From Actinophytocola xinjiangensis (lineage in GTDB: Bacteria; Actinomycetota; Actinomycetes; Mycobacteriales; Pseudonocardiaceae), in contig NZ_MSIF01000006.1 of NCBI RefSeq assembly GCF_001921215.1, positions 124,001-188,000 of the forward strand: a DNA stretch of 64,000 nt. Direction: 5' to 3'. Position 1 is the first letter of the stretch. Each line of letters begins with the position of its first letter. The translations under genes were made by a program, and so were the position numbers. Under the pieces are notes generated by a model. That model worked only from the letters and a program-made list of their open reading frames with translations, had not been told where the DNA came from and did no database searches. This document shows, one piece after another, positions 23,970 to 33,300 of this stretch.

Positions 23970-25322
23970 TCATTCGTTCCGGATGGACGCCACGCTGAGC
24001 TCGGCCGGCACCTCACCACCCCGGCGGGACAGCGCGGCGGCGCACAGCGCCAGCGCCCGGCGCACCAGCGGCGACCGCGGGTCGGCCGCCTCGCCGTACC
24101 GGGCACGCCGGGGCAGCCGGGCCACCCGGGCGGCGAGTGTCTCCGGCGGCTCGGTCGCCAGTACCGCGGCGGTGAAGACGTCGGCGAGCTCGTCGAGCTC
24201 GGGCCCGGCCAGTCCGCGGTAGGTGGGCTCGTTGAGCCCGATGCGGACCGCTTGGCCCGCGACCCGGGGCAGACCGCCCATGAAGTTGACCCGGAGTCCG
24301 GCCCGGAAGAGGCGGTCGCTGGCCACTCGGGGCGCGACGCCGTCCGCGTCGGTGTCCAGCCACAGCTGGTGCCCGGCGGAGTAACCGCGGTCCGCGGCCA
24401 TCACGGTGAGGCCGCGCTCGGTCAGCAGCGCGCCGAACCGGCGGGTGTTGTCCACGACGGCACGCGCGTACTCGGCACCGAACCGGCGGAACTCCAGCAG
24501 CGCGATGCCGAGGCTGATCGTCGCGGCGAAGTGGTGGCTGCTGATCAGGTACTCCTGGGTCTCCTCGACCTGTTCGGCGACCCGCGGGTCACGGGTCAGG
24601 AAGACGCCCTTCTGCGGGCCGGGGAAGGTCTTGTGCGTGGAGCCGCCGAAGCTGTCCGCGCCGCAGTCGAGGGGGTTGTCGAACACGCCGCCCAGGACGA
24701 GTCCGAGCCACTGGCTGGTGTCGATGTGCACGCGGGTACCGGGCGAGGCCCGCCGCACCGTCTCGACCAGACTCGCCACATCGACGGGGAACAGGCAGTG
24801 GGACTGGTCCACGTAGACGAGCGCGGGCCGCACCGCGGCCAACCGCTCACGGGCGTGCTCGAGGTCGAGCCCGTGCGGATCGGGGCCGCCAAGCTCGTGG
24901 ACCCGCAGGCCCAACCGGGTCGCGAGCCGCGCGGTCGCGTAGTGGCCGCCGACGTCCGGGGACAGCGTCATGACGTCCGAGCCGGGTGGTCCGCCGAGCG
25001 AGGCCAGCACCAGCGTCATCGTGCCCAGCCCGCTCAACGGTCGCACGGACACCCGACCGGCCCTGCCCAGCTCGGCCAGCAACGGCACGGTCAGGTCCGT
25101 CTCCAGCTCGCGCAGGTTCTGTCCGCCGCGGAAGTGCCAGCTCGCCGGGTCGCCACCCTCGTTGAAGAAGTACCGGTGGTACACGTCGAGCAGCAACGGC
25201 AGCTTGGCGATGCCCGACATCGCGGCTTCCGAGGGCACCATGCTCAGTGCCCGGTCCGCGCTCCGCTCGTGGTCCTCCAGGAGGCGCAGCACATCCGTCA
25301 GCTCGAGCACGGGTTCCTCCAT
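23970..25322 (-). CDS. SHMT-family PLP-dependent enzyme
   Basis: The 450-residue protein is a fold-type I PLP enzyme of the serine hydroxymethyltransferase group. The PLP lysine lies in GGSTHKTFPGPQKGVFLT (about residue 225), and HIDTSQWLGLVLGG holds the ring-stacking/Asp region. It is atypical: the N-terminus VPSEAAMS-GIAKLPLLLD replaces the usual SENxxS block, and the folate pocket is not evident. It may be a transaldolase or aldolase (fluorothreonine transaldolase and alpha-methylserine enzymes share the family) that makes a beta-hydroxy amino acid. Start and HypF stop share one base (TGATG), so the two genes are coupled. Confidence 0.8.
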   Translation of the reverse strand: MEEPVLELTDVLRLLEDHERSADRALSMVPSEAAMSGIAKLPLLLDVYHRYFFNEGGDPASWHFRGGQNLRELETDLTVPLLAELGRAGRVSVRPLSGLGTMTLVLASLGGPPGSDVMTLSPDVGGHYATARLATRLGLRVHELGGPDPHGLDLEHARERLAAVRPALVYVDQSHCLFPVDVASLVETVRRASPGTRVHIDTSQWLGLVLGGVFDNPLDCGADSFGGSTHKTFPGPQKGVFLTRDPRVAEQVEETQEYLISSHHFAATISLGIALLEFRRFGAEYARAVVDNTRRFGALLTERGLTVMAADRGYSAGHQLWLDTDADGVAPRVASDRLFRAGLRVNFMGGLPRVAGQAVRIGLNEPTYRGLAGPELDELADVFTAAVLATEPPETLAARVARLPRRARYGEAADPRSPLVRRALALCAAALSRRGGEVPAELSVASIRNE

Positions 25323-27673
25323 CAGTCGGTCCTCGGTCCGTTCTTCTCGCTTCCCCGCTCGGCCCCGATCCGGGAGCTGGCCACGGTGACCTGGCCGAGC
25401 GAGATGCCGCCGTCGTTGCAGGGCACCAACCGGTGGCCGTACGCGGCGAGCCCGGCGCGGCGCAGCTCAACCAGGCAGTTGACGGCGAGGAACTCGTTGA
25501 GGAACACCCCACCCGAGAGCACGACCTGATCGGTGCGGTGCACCCGCGACAGTGCGGTGCACCGCCGTACCACCATGTCCACGACGGCCGTGTGGAACCG
25601 GCGGCTGATCTCGGCGAGGTCGACGCCGGCGGCCAGGTCCTCGGCGACCCGCCGGATCACCGGCCGGGGATCGACCCGCGTGCCGTCCTGGCCGGTCAGC
25701 TCACCGAAGGGGTATCCCTCGCCGAGGGTGAGGTCGCGCTCCAGCAGGCCCTCGAGCTCGATCGGGCCCTGCGCCTCGTACTCGGCGAGCGAGCAGATCC
25801 CGAGCAGTGCTGCCACGGCGTCGAACAGCCGGCCCATGCTCGACGCGAGCGGCGCGTTGATCCGCCGGTGGAACATGACGCCGAACACGTGCCGTTCCCG
25901 CCGCGCCAGCCGCCCCAGCACCGGGAAGGCCGCGGTCACCGCGTCGTCGTCGCCCAGCGCGTCCAGGGCGAAGGCGAAGCCGGACCGGACGGGTTCGCGC
26001 ACCGCTCGGTCGCCACCCAGCAGCGGGGTCGGGCGCAGCCACGAGACGCGGTCGACCGCGGTGACGTCGCCGACCAGGAACTCGCCGCCCCAGACCGTCC
26101 CGTCCACGCCGTAGCCGGCGCCGTCGAACACGACGCCAAGAGTCGGACCGGACAGCCGGTTCTCGGCGATGCAGGACGCCATGTGCGCGTGGTGGTGCTG
26201 GACGGGGTACACCCGTTCCGCCGGCGTGGCGGCGGAGAACCGCGTGGTGCGGAAGTCCGGGTGCAGGTCGCAGGCGACGTAGCGGGGCCGCAACTCGTAC
26301 AGCCCGGTCAGGTGGGTCGCGGTCTGTCCGTGCGAGTCGGCGGTCTGGTGGTTCTTGAGGTCGCCGATGTGCTGGCTGAGGTAGACCGCCGTGCCGTCGG
26401 CGAGCGCGATCGTCGTCTTCAGCTCCGCACCGAACGCCACGACCGGTTCCTGCTCCTCGGCGACCCGGACCGGGTACGGCGCGTATCCACGGGAGCGGCG
26501 CAGAAAGATGGTCAACGGCTCGGCGAGGTCCGGGTGCTCGGCGCAGAGCACGACGGAGTCGTCGACGCGGACCTCGATGTCCCGGTCGTGGTGCAGCACG
26601 AGGTCGGCGACCTCGAACAGGTCGGTGAGCGCCTCCAGGTCGCGGTAGACGATCGGCTGGCCGGAGATGTTGGCGCTCGTCATCACGAGGACGTCCAGCC
26701 CGGGGCGGTCCAGCAGCAGGTGGTGCAGGGGGGAACAGGGCAGCATCACGCCGAGCTTGGGGTTGCGCGGTGCGACCGTCTCTGGCAGCGCCCCGCGCCT
26801 CTTGGTCAGCAGTACGATCGGGCGGGCCGGCGAGGTGAGCAGCGTCGACTCGGCCCGGGTGGGATCGGCGACGGTGTCGACCGCGGTCAGGTCGGCGGCC
26901 ATCACGGCGAAGGGCTTCCAGTCGCGCTTCTTGCGCCGGCGCAGCCGGGCGACCGCCGCCTCGGCGCGCGCGTCGACGGCCAGGTGGTACCCGCCGACGC
27001 TCTTGACCGCGACGACGCGGCCGGCCGCGAGCGCGGCCACGGCCGCCGTCACGGCCTCGTCGCCGGTGGCCCGCGGTCCCTCGGGGCCGGACAGCGTCAC
27101 CTGTGGGCCGCAGTCGGGGCACGCGTTGGGCTGTGCGTGGTATCGGCGGTCCAGCGGGTCGTGGTACTCGGTGGAGCACCGCTCGCACATGGCGAACGAC
27201 GCCATCGAGGTCTCGGCACGGTCGTAGGGGAGCCCGCGGATGATCGAGTACCGCGGTCCGCAGTGGGTGCAGTTGGTGAACGGGTAGCGGTGGCGGCGGT
27301 CGGTGGGGTCGAACACCTCGCGCAGGCACGCGTCACAGATGTGCGCGTCCGGGGCAACGACCGTGTCGGTCCGGCCGGCGCGTTCGCTCTGCCGGATCTC
27401 GAAGCGTGCCGGCGCCTCGTCGACGGGCTCCCGGTGCTCGACGCGGGTCTCGTCGACGCGTGCCAGTGGCGGTGCCTGCTCGCGTAGCGCGGCGAGGAAG
27501 GTGCCCAGCGCCGGCGGCGGGCCATAGGCCGCGGCCTGGACTCCCAGCGTGTCGTTGAGCACCCAGCCGGTGATGCCGTGCGTCTCGGCGAGCTGGTGCA
27601 CGAACGGCCGGAAGCCGACGCCCTGCACCAGACCGTGGACGCGGATCAGCCAGCGTTCGGACCGTACGGTCAT
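25322..27673 (-). CDS. hypF: HypF-type carbamoyltransferase
   Basis: The 783-residue protein has the full HypF architecture. It starts with an acylphosphatase domain (RVHGLVQGVGFRPFVHQLA, about residues 10-28). Two zinc-finger pairs with the canonical CxxC-x18-CxxC spacing follow (CDAC ... CTHC ... CERC ... CPDC, about residues 110-185). A YrdC-like domain comes next, with KRRGALPETVAPRNP, then a Kae1-like C-terminal domain with QHHHAHMASC, FDGAGYGVDGTVWGGEF and VVLSGGVFLNEF. HypF makes carbamoyl-AMP from carbamoyl phosphate and transfers the carbamoyl to the terminal Cys of HypE. The ATG at 27673 starts 10 bp after hypE. The nearest biosynthetic relative in concept is TobZ, but that lacks the acylphosphatase part. 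No hydrogenase gene is visible. Confidence 0.93.
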   Translation of the reverse strand: MTVRSERWLIRVHGLVQGVGFRPFVHQLAETHGITGWVLNDTLGVQAAAYGPPPALGTFLAALREQAPPLARVDETRVEHREPVDEAPARFEIRQSERAGRTDTVVAPDAHICDACLREVFDPTDRRHRYPFTNCTHCGPRYSIIRGLPYDRAETSMASFAMCERCSTEYHDPLDRRYHAQPNACPDCGPQVTLSGPEGPRATGDEAVTAAVAALAAGRVVAVKSVGGYHLAVDARAEAAVARLRRRKKRDWKPFAVMAADLTAVDTVADPTRAESTLLTSPARPIVLLTKRRGALPETVAPRNPKLGVMLPCSPLHHLLLDRPGLDVLVMTSANISGQPIVYRDLEALTDLFEVADLVLHHDRDIEVRVDDSVVLCAEHPDLAEPLTIFLRRSRGYAPYPVRVAEEQEPVVAFGAELKTTIALADGTAVYLSQHIGDLKNHQTADSHGQTATHLTGLYELRPRYVACDLHPDFRTTRFSAATPAERVYPVQHHHAHMASCIAENRLSGPTLGVVFDGAGYGVDGTVWGGEFLVGDVTAVDRVSWLRPTPLLGGDRAVREPVRSGFAFALDALGDDDAVTAAFPVLGRLARRERHVFGVMFHRRINAPLASSMGRLFDAVAALLGICSLAEYEAQGPIELEGLLERDLTLGEGYPFGELTGQDGTRVDPRPVIRRVAEDLAAGVDLAEISRRFHTAVVDMVVRRCTALSRVHRTDQVVLSGGVFLNEFLAVNCLVELRRAGLAAYGHRLVPCNDGGISLGQVTVASSRIGAERGSEKNGPRTD

Positions 27674-27683
27674 GTCGGGCCCG

Positions 27684-28709
27684 TCAGCACAGTCGGGGCA
27701 GTTCGGCGCCCTGGAGCTCGTCGAGGAGGTCGACGCGCCCGTCCGGCCTGGTGACACGCACCTCGCCACCCTCGCCCTCGACCATCGTCCCGACAATCAC
27801 CGCCTGGCGTCCGTAGGGGTGGCCGCGCAGGACCTCCAGCACGCCGTCGGCCGCGGCCTGCTGGACGAACAGGCACAGGCAGCCCTCGTTGGCGGCGTTC
27901 ATCGGGTTGATGCCGAGCATGTCGCACGCCATCCGGACCGCTCGCTCGATCGGCAGCGCCTCCTCGACCAGGTGGGGTGTCAGCCCGGTCGCCCGCGCGT
28001 ACTCGTGCATGACCGCGGTGAGCCCGCCCCGGGTGACGTCGCGGATGGAGTGCACCGCCTGGCCGAACGGCGACCGCGACACGTCGGCGATCAGCCCGTT
28101 CAGCGGCGCGCAGTCACTCAGGACGTCGCGTTCGAACCCGAGCCCTTCCCGCACCGACAGCAGGTGCACGGTGTGGTTGCCGATGGGTCCGGTGAGCAGG
28201 ATGCTGTCGCCGGCCCTCACGTGGGCCATGCGCAACGGCGGGCGCCGGAACACGCCGATGCCCGCCGTGTTGAGGTAGATCTGGTCGGCCTCGCCCGGCC
28301 GCACCACCTTGGTGTCGCCGGCGACGATCACCACGCCGGCCTCGCGTGCCGCCTCGCCGACCGACCGCAGGACGGTGGCGTACCTGGACAGCGGCAGTCC
28401 GGTCTCCAGGATGACGCCCAGTGTCAGGTACCGGGGCTCGGCGCCGAGTACCGCCAGGTCGTTGACCGTGCCGCAGACCGCCACCTTGCCGATGTCCCCG
28501 TTGCCGAACAACGGCGGGTCGACGACGAACGAGTCGGTCGTGATCGCCAGCTGTTCGCCGGCCGTCCGCACGATCGCGCTGTCCTCCATCTCGCCGACGT
28601 AGACGTCGCCGAGCAACTCGGCGGTGAGCTCGACCAGCTCCCGGCTCAGCCGCGCACCGGTGCCGTGGTCGAGGACGATCTCCTGGTCGGCGATGGTCGT
28701 GTTCAGCAT
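27684..28709 (-). CDS. hypE: HypE-type carbamoyl dehydratase
   Basis: The 341-residue protein has the PurM/AIRS-like HypE fold: DHGTGARLSRELVELTAELLG at the N-terminus, GDIGKVAVCGTVNDLAVLGA (about residue 70), GDTKVVRPGEADQIYLNTAGIG, RDVTRGGLTAVMHE and NEGCLCLFVQ. It ends in Pro-Arg-Leu-Cys, so the C-terminal Cys that is carbamoylated by HypF and then dehydrated to thiocyanate in the hydrogenase pathway is kept. That conservation argues for genuine cyano-forming chemistry. The ATG at 28709 lies inside the end of a short upstream frame (28703-28765). It is directly followed by hypF. HypC, HypD, HypA, HypB and hydrogenase subunits are absent from the window. Confidence 0.92.
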   Translation of the reverse strand: MLNTTIADQEIVLDHGTGARLSRELVELTAELLGDVYVGEMEDSAIVRTAGEQLAITTDSFVVDPPLFGNGDIGKVAVCGTVNDLAVLGAEPRYLTLGVILETGLPLSRYATVLRSVGEAAREAGVVIVAGDTKVVRPGEADQIYLNTAGIGVFRRPPLRMAHVRAGDSILLTGPIGNHTVHLLSVREGLGFERDVLSDCAPLNGLIADVSRSPFGQAVHSIRDVTRGGLTAVMHEYARATGLTPHLVEEALPIERAVRMACDMLGINPMNAANEGCLCLFVQQAAADGVLEVLRGHPYGRQAVIVGTMVEGEGGEVRVTRPDGRVDLLDELQGAELPRLC

Positions 28710-28765
28710 CGGCGGTCCAGCCAGTTGCTCATCGGCGCTCCGATTCCGTGCGCGGTACGTCCCAT
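28703..28765 (-). CDS. Possible 20-codon leader peptide overlapping the hypE start
   Basis: A 20-codon frame (start ATG 28765) reads MGRTAHGIGAP, then MSNWLDRRC, and its stop overlaps the hypE start region. The internal ATG at 28732 has GGAG five bases upstream. The arrangement would couple its translation to hypE. Its start is 72 bp from a candidate cluster operator, the same distance as for the other units. It may be a translational leader, or chance. Confidence 0.3.
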   Translation of the reverse strand: MGRTAHGIGAPMSNWLDRRC

Positions 28766-28836
28766 GTGGACAGTCCCGGGCGAGACCGTGCGCTCGCCGC
28801 CCGACGAACGTCCCATCCGGCGCGCGGCTCGGGACA

Positions 28837-28854
28837 GTCGGGCGAAGCCCTGAC
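28837..28854. promoter_or_regulatory. Candidate cluster operator 4: GTCGG-N8-CTGAC
   Basis: The inverted repeat GTCGG-GCGAAGCC-CTGAC has one mismatch to the cluster consensus. It lies between the exporter gene and hypE, 128 bp upstream of hypE and 72 bp upstream of the possible leader peptide. Confidence 0.45.
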
Positions 28855-28866
28855 AGGGCGGACCTG

Positions 28867-30195
28867 TCAGGTGTCGAAGGAGTCGACGACCAGCCGTCGG
28901 TGCCGGTGGACGAGCCGCTGGATGAGGACCACGACGACGAGCTGGGCGAGGCCGGACACGGCGAACGCGGTGGACACGCTGGTGTGGCCGGCCAGCACGC
29001 CACCGGCCAGGGCGCCGAGCGGGATGCCGCCCCACAGCACCACCCGGTTGGCGCCGAGCACCCGGCCGAGCAGCCCGTCCGGGATCATCGCCTGCCGCAA
29101 CGACATCGACAGCACGTTCCACATCGTCACGCCCACCGCGACGCCGAAGAACCACACGCCGGCCGCCCACAGGTTCGTGACGGTGCCGAGCAGGACGAAC
29201 ATCACCGGGGCGATCGCGACGGCGACCATGATCGCCCGCGGCCGGCCGAGGCGGGTGGTCAACGGCCCGACCGCGGCGGACCCCGCGAGGCCGCCGACAC
29301 CCATGGCGACGAACAGGACGCCGTAGAGCGACGGGGTGAGGTGCAGGGTGTCCAGGGCGTACAGCACGGTGAGCGAGGTGGCCATGGACATGAACCCCGC
29401 GATCAGTCCACTGAGGATGGTCAGACCGCGCAGCACGGGGTGGCGCCACAGCCAGCGCAGTCCCTCGCCGATGTCGGCGCGCAGGGTCGTCGGCTCGGTG
29501 CGCTCGGCCCGGAACCGGCCGGGGACGGCGAGCACGAGCATCGCGGCGACCGCGAACCCGATCGCCGTGCCGATGAACGGGGCGGCGCGGAACCAGCCGA
29601 AGAGCGCCGCGCCCACCGGTGGTCCGACGAAGCTCTGCCCGACGGTCTCCTCGACGGTCAGCCAGCTGTTGGCCCGGTCCAGGCCGCGGCGGTCGACGAC
29701 CTGGGGCAGGATGGCGCGGACCGCCGAGTCGTACACCACCTGGCACAGCCCGAGCGCGAACGCGGTGACGTACAGCACCAGGATGTTCCCCACACCGGCG
29801 ACGACGAGCAGGACGAGGGCACCGAGCAGGGCGGCCCGCATGATGTTCACGGTCGACATGGCCCGCCGACGGTCCAGCCGGTCCACCAGCGCCCCGCCCG
29901 GCAGGCCGAACAGCAGCCACGGCAGGAACGCGAACGCGGTGAGGCCGGAGATGAGCAGGGGGTCGTCGGTCAGCGACGCGGCGAGCAGGGGCAGCGAGAT
30001 CTTGGTGATTCCATCGGCACTGGTGGCCGTGGCGGACGCTGCGAACAGTTTCCAGAACGAGCGATCGAGCGCGGGCGCGGAATTGTCGGACGCCGTGGTA
30101 CGCCGAAACACAGTATTTCCACCTTCGGAAACGAAGCGTCGTTTCCGCTCAGGCGGCGGTCGGCCTCCTGCTGGTGCGGAAACGCATGACATCAA
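28867..30195 (-). CDS. MFS exporter (enterobactin/macrolide-exporter-like)
   Basis: The 442-residue membrane protein has about 12 hydrophobic segments and the MFS_3 (EntS-like) layout, including LPGGALVDRLDRRRAMSTVN, the motif-A-like loop between helices 2 and 3, and a second half starting LRADIGEGLRWLWRHPVLRG. It probably exports the peptide product. The start is drawn at 30195, but an internal GTG near the FRRTTASD segment would fit a shorter N-terminus. It is divergent from the C-A-T NRPS gene, sharing the intergenic region with candidate operator 5. Downstream lies hypE. Confidence 0.88.
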   Translation of the reverse strand: MMSCVSAPAGGRPPPERKRRFVSEGGNTVFRRTTASDNSAPALDRSFWKLFAASATATSADGITKISLPLLAASLTDDPLLISGLTAFAFLPWLLFGLPGGALVDRLDRRRAMSTVNIMRAALLGALVLLVVAGVGNILVLYVTAFALGLCQVVYDSAVRAILPQVVDRRGLDRANSWLTVEETVGQSFVGPPVGAALFGWFRAAPFIGTAIGFAVAAMLVLAVPGRFRAERTEPTTLRADIGEGLRWLWRHPVLRGLTILSGLIAGFMSMATSLTVLYALDTLHLTPSLYGVLFVAMGVGGLAGSAAVGPLTTRLGRPRAIMVAVAIAPVMFVLLGTVTNLWAAGVWFFGVAVGVTMWNVLSMSLRQAMIPDGLLGRVLGANRVVLWGGIPLGALAGGVLAGHTSVSTAFAVSGLAQLVVVVLIQRLVHRHRRLVVDSFDT

Positions 30196-30291
30196 CCAGG
30201 TCCATCGTTACCGCCTCCCATCAATTCCCGTGAGGACAACGCGGGAAAGCATAGCATCGCCCGCCGGGAAGGCGAGTCGAACACCCGCGAT

Positions 30292-30309
30292 GTCGGGCGT
30301 TCCCCCGAC
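30292..30309. promoter_or_regulatory. Candidate cluster operator 5: GTCGG-N8-CCGAC in a divergent promoter
   Basis: A perfect inverted repeat GTCGG-GCGTTCCC-CCGAC lies in the 182-bp region between the exporter (start 30195) and the C-A-T NRPS gene (start 30378), about 69 bp upstream of the latter. Confidence 0.6.
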
Positions 30310-30377
30310 TCTCGCGCCACGCCCCGGGCCGGCACGATCGGCCGTGGAGATCCCGTGTCCGCGAACAGGAGACCTCG

Positions 30378-33300
30378 ATGGCAGACGACGCGCCGGACGA
30401 GGCGACGGCGTTGCGGCGCGCGGTGGACGAGCTGTCCCCCGAGCGGCGCGCCCTGCTCAGCCTGCGGCTGGCCGGTAAGCGGGCGGCGGCCCGGGACCGG
30501 ATCCCGCCACGACCGCGCGAGGCCGGGGTCAACCGCTTCCCCGCGTCGCCGGGGCAGGAACGGCTCTACTACCGCCAGGAGCTGGCGCCGGACGCGGTCA
30601 CCTACCTGATGCCGTTCCAGGCCCGGATCACGGGCCGGCTCCGGGTCGACGCGTTGCGTACCGCCCTGACCGACGCGGTGGACCGGCACGAGGTGCTGCG
30701 CACCGGCTTCGAGATCACGCCCGAACTGGGCCTGACCCAGGTCGTGCGCCCCGCCGCGACGGTGCGGATCGACCTGCCGGTCGAGGAGATCCACGCCGAC
30801 GACGTGCCGGACCGGGTCGCCCGGCTGACGAGCCGGCCGTTCGACCTGGGCGCTCCCCCGCTGCTGCGGGCGGGGCTGTGGCGGCCGCGCGGGACCGGTG
30901 TGGCCGACGAATGGGTGTTCGCGCTGTGCGTGCACCACATCGTGGTCGACGGCTGGTCCATCGGTGTGCTGGTGAACGAGGTGATCGAGACCTATTCGGC
31001 GACCGTACGGGAGCACCCTCCCCGGCGGGCGCCGCTGCCGGTGCAGTACGGGGACTTCGCGCACTGGCAACGCGACAGGCTCACCGGTACGGCCGCCACC
31101 GAGCACCTCGCCCACTGGCGTGCCACGCTCGCCGGTGCCCGGCCGCTGACGTTGCCGACCGACCGACCGCGCCGGTCCGAGCGGACCTGCGGGTACGACT
31201 CGGTCGCGCTGCCGCTGTCGCCGGGGACGGTCACCCAGCTCGACACCCTGGCCCGCTCGGCCGAGGCGACCCCCTTCATGGTGCTGCTCGCGGCGTTCGC
31301 CGTGGTGCTGCGGCGCTGGTCGGGTCAGGACGACGTGCTGCTCGGCACCCCGGTCGCCGGGCGTGACCGGCCGGAGCTGGAGGAGCTGGTCGGGTTCTTC
31401 GTCAACACCGTCCCGCTGCGGCTGCGGACCGCCGGGGCGACGACGTTCCGCGAACTGATCGGGCTCGCCCGCGCCACCTGCCTGGACGCCTACGAACATC
31501 AGGAGGTGCCGTTCGAGCGGGTCATGCGGGAGGTCGGCGTCGAGCGCCGGGGTGGGACCGCCGGCCTGCTGACGGTGATGCTCGCTCTGGGCAACGTCCC
31601 GGCCGGTCGGGTGCGGCTGCCGGAGCTGGACGTCGAGGTCCGGGACCTGCCCACCGCGGGCACCGACTTCGACCTGACCGTCGAGCTCACGCCGGTGCCG
31701 GAGGGCGGTCTGTCCGGCTGGCTGGTCTACTCCCGTGACCTGTTCGACCGGGACACCGCCGAGCGGATCGCGGTGGCGCTGCACGAGGTGTTGGCCGCCG
31801 CGCTCGCCGACCCCGACACCGCCCCGCACGACCTGCCCGTCATGCCGGCAACCGACCGGGACACGGTGGTGCGCGGGTTCGGCGTGGCCTCCGAACCCGG
31901 TTGCCCGGTCCGGCCGCCGCTGGACTGGTTCACCGACCACGTGCGCGCCACGCCCCACGCCACCGCGGTCGTCGCCGGGTCGGACACCGTGAGCTTCGCC
32001 GAGCTGTCCGACCGGACCGACCGGCTCGCCCGGCGGCTGCGCCGGCTCGGTGCCGGGCCGGAGGACCGGGTGGCCGTGTGCCTGCCACGCGGTCTGGACC
32101 TGGTGGTGAGCCTGCTCGCGGTGCTGCGGGTCGGGGCGGTGTTCGTCCCGCTGGAGGTTGAGCATCCCGACGAGCGCCTCAGGTGGCTGGTCACCGACGC
32201 CGCACCGAAGCTGGTCCTGGCCGACCCAACGACCGCCGGCCGGCTCTCCGTGCCCGACTCGGTCCTGGTCCCGGTCATGCCCGACGAGCGTGACGGGGAG
32301 CACGGCCGGAACGACCTCGACGAGCCGCCGGCGCACCCGGACAACGCCGCCTACGTGCTCTACACGTCGGGATCGACCGGCCGGCCGAAGGGCGTCGTGA
32401 TCACCCGTCAGGCGCTGGCCAACCGGGTTCGCGGGATGTGCACGGTGTTCCGGATCGACCGGCGGGACGTCGTCCTGCACAAGACCCCGATGAGTTCGGA
32501 CACCGCCATGTGGGAGCTGCTGGTGTCGCTGTTCAGCGGTGGCCTGCTGGTGCTGGCCGACCCCGGCCGGCAGTCCGACCCCGGCCACGTCTTCGACCTG
32601 ATGACCCGCCACCGCGTGACGACCTGCTTCTTCGTGCCGTCTGCTCTGCGCCCGATGCTGGCGGCACCCGGGTTCGCTGAGGCGGCCCGCACCCTGCGGC
32701 TGATGGTCTGTGGTGGTGAGGAGCTGCCGGCAGCGCTGGGCGAGCAGCTGATCGAGGCGGCTCCACACGTCGGCCTGTACAACTCCTACGGGCCGACCGA
32801 GGCCACGATCAACGTCGCCGAGTACGAGGTCCGCTCCCCCGTGCCGGACCCGGTTCCCATCGGCGGCCCGGTTCCCGGCGCCGACCTGTACGTGCTCGAC
32901 GAGCTGCTGCGGCCGCAGCAAATCGGCGTACCGGGCGACCTGTACGCCGGCGGGGTCCAGGTCGCCCGCTGCTACCTCGACCGTCCCGGCCTGACCGCGC
33001 AAAGTTGTGTGCCGCACCCGTTCGCTCGTGGGGAGCGGCTGTACCGCACAGGTGACCGGGCCCGCTGGCGGGGTGACGGGGTGCTGGAGTTCCTCGGGCG
33101 GGCCGACCAACAGATCAAGATCCGGGGTTTCCGCGTCGAGCCGGGCGAGGTGGAGTCGGCGCTGCGGAGTCATCCGGAGGTCGCCGAAGCGGTGGTGGTG
33201 GCCAGGCCGCTGGCCCGGGACGATCTCGGACTGGTCGCCTATGTCACCGCGCGGGTGCCCGGGCCGCTGGGCGTCGACAGCCTGCGTGGCCACCTGACCC

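Noticed and set aside
25322-28709. HypE/HypF as part of a hydrogenase maturation operon
   Set aside because: No hydrogenase subunit, protease, HypA-D or nickel transport gene is present in the 64 kb, and the pair is embedded in the NRPS operon. Hydrogenase genes elsewhere in the genome cannot be excluded.
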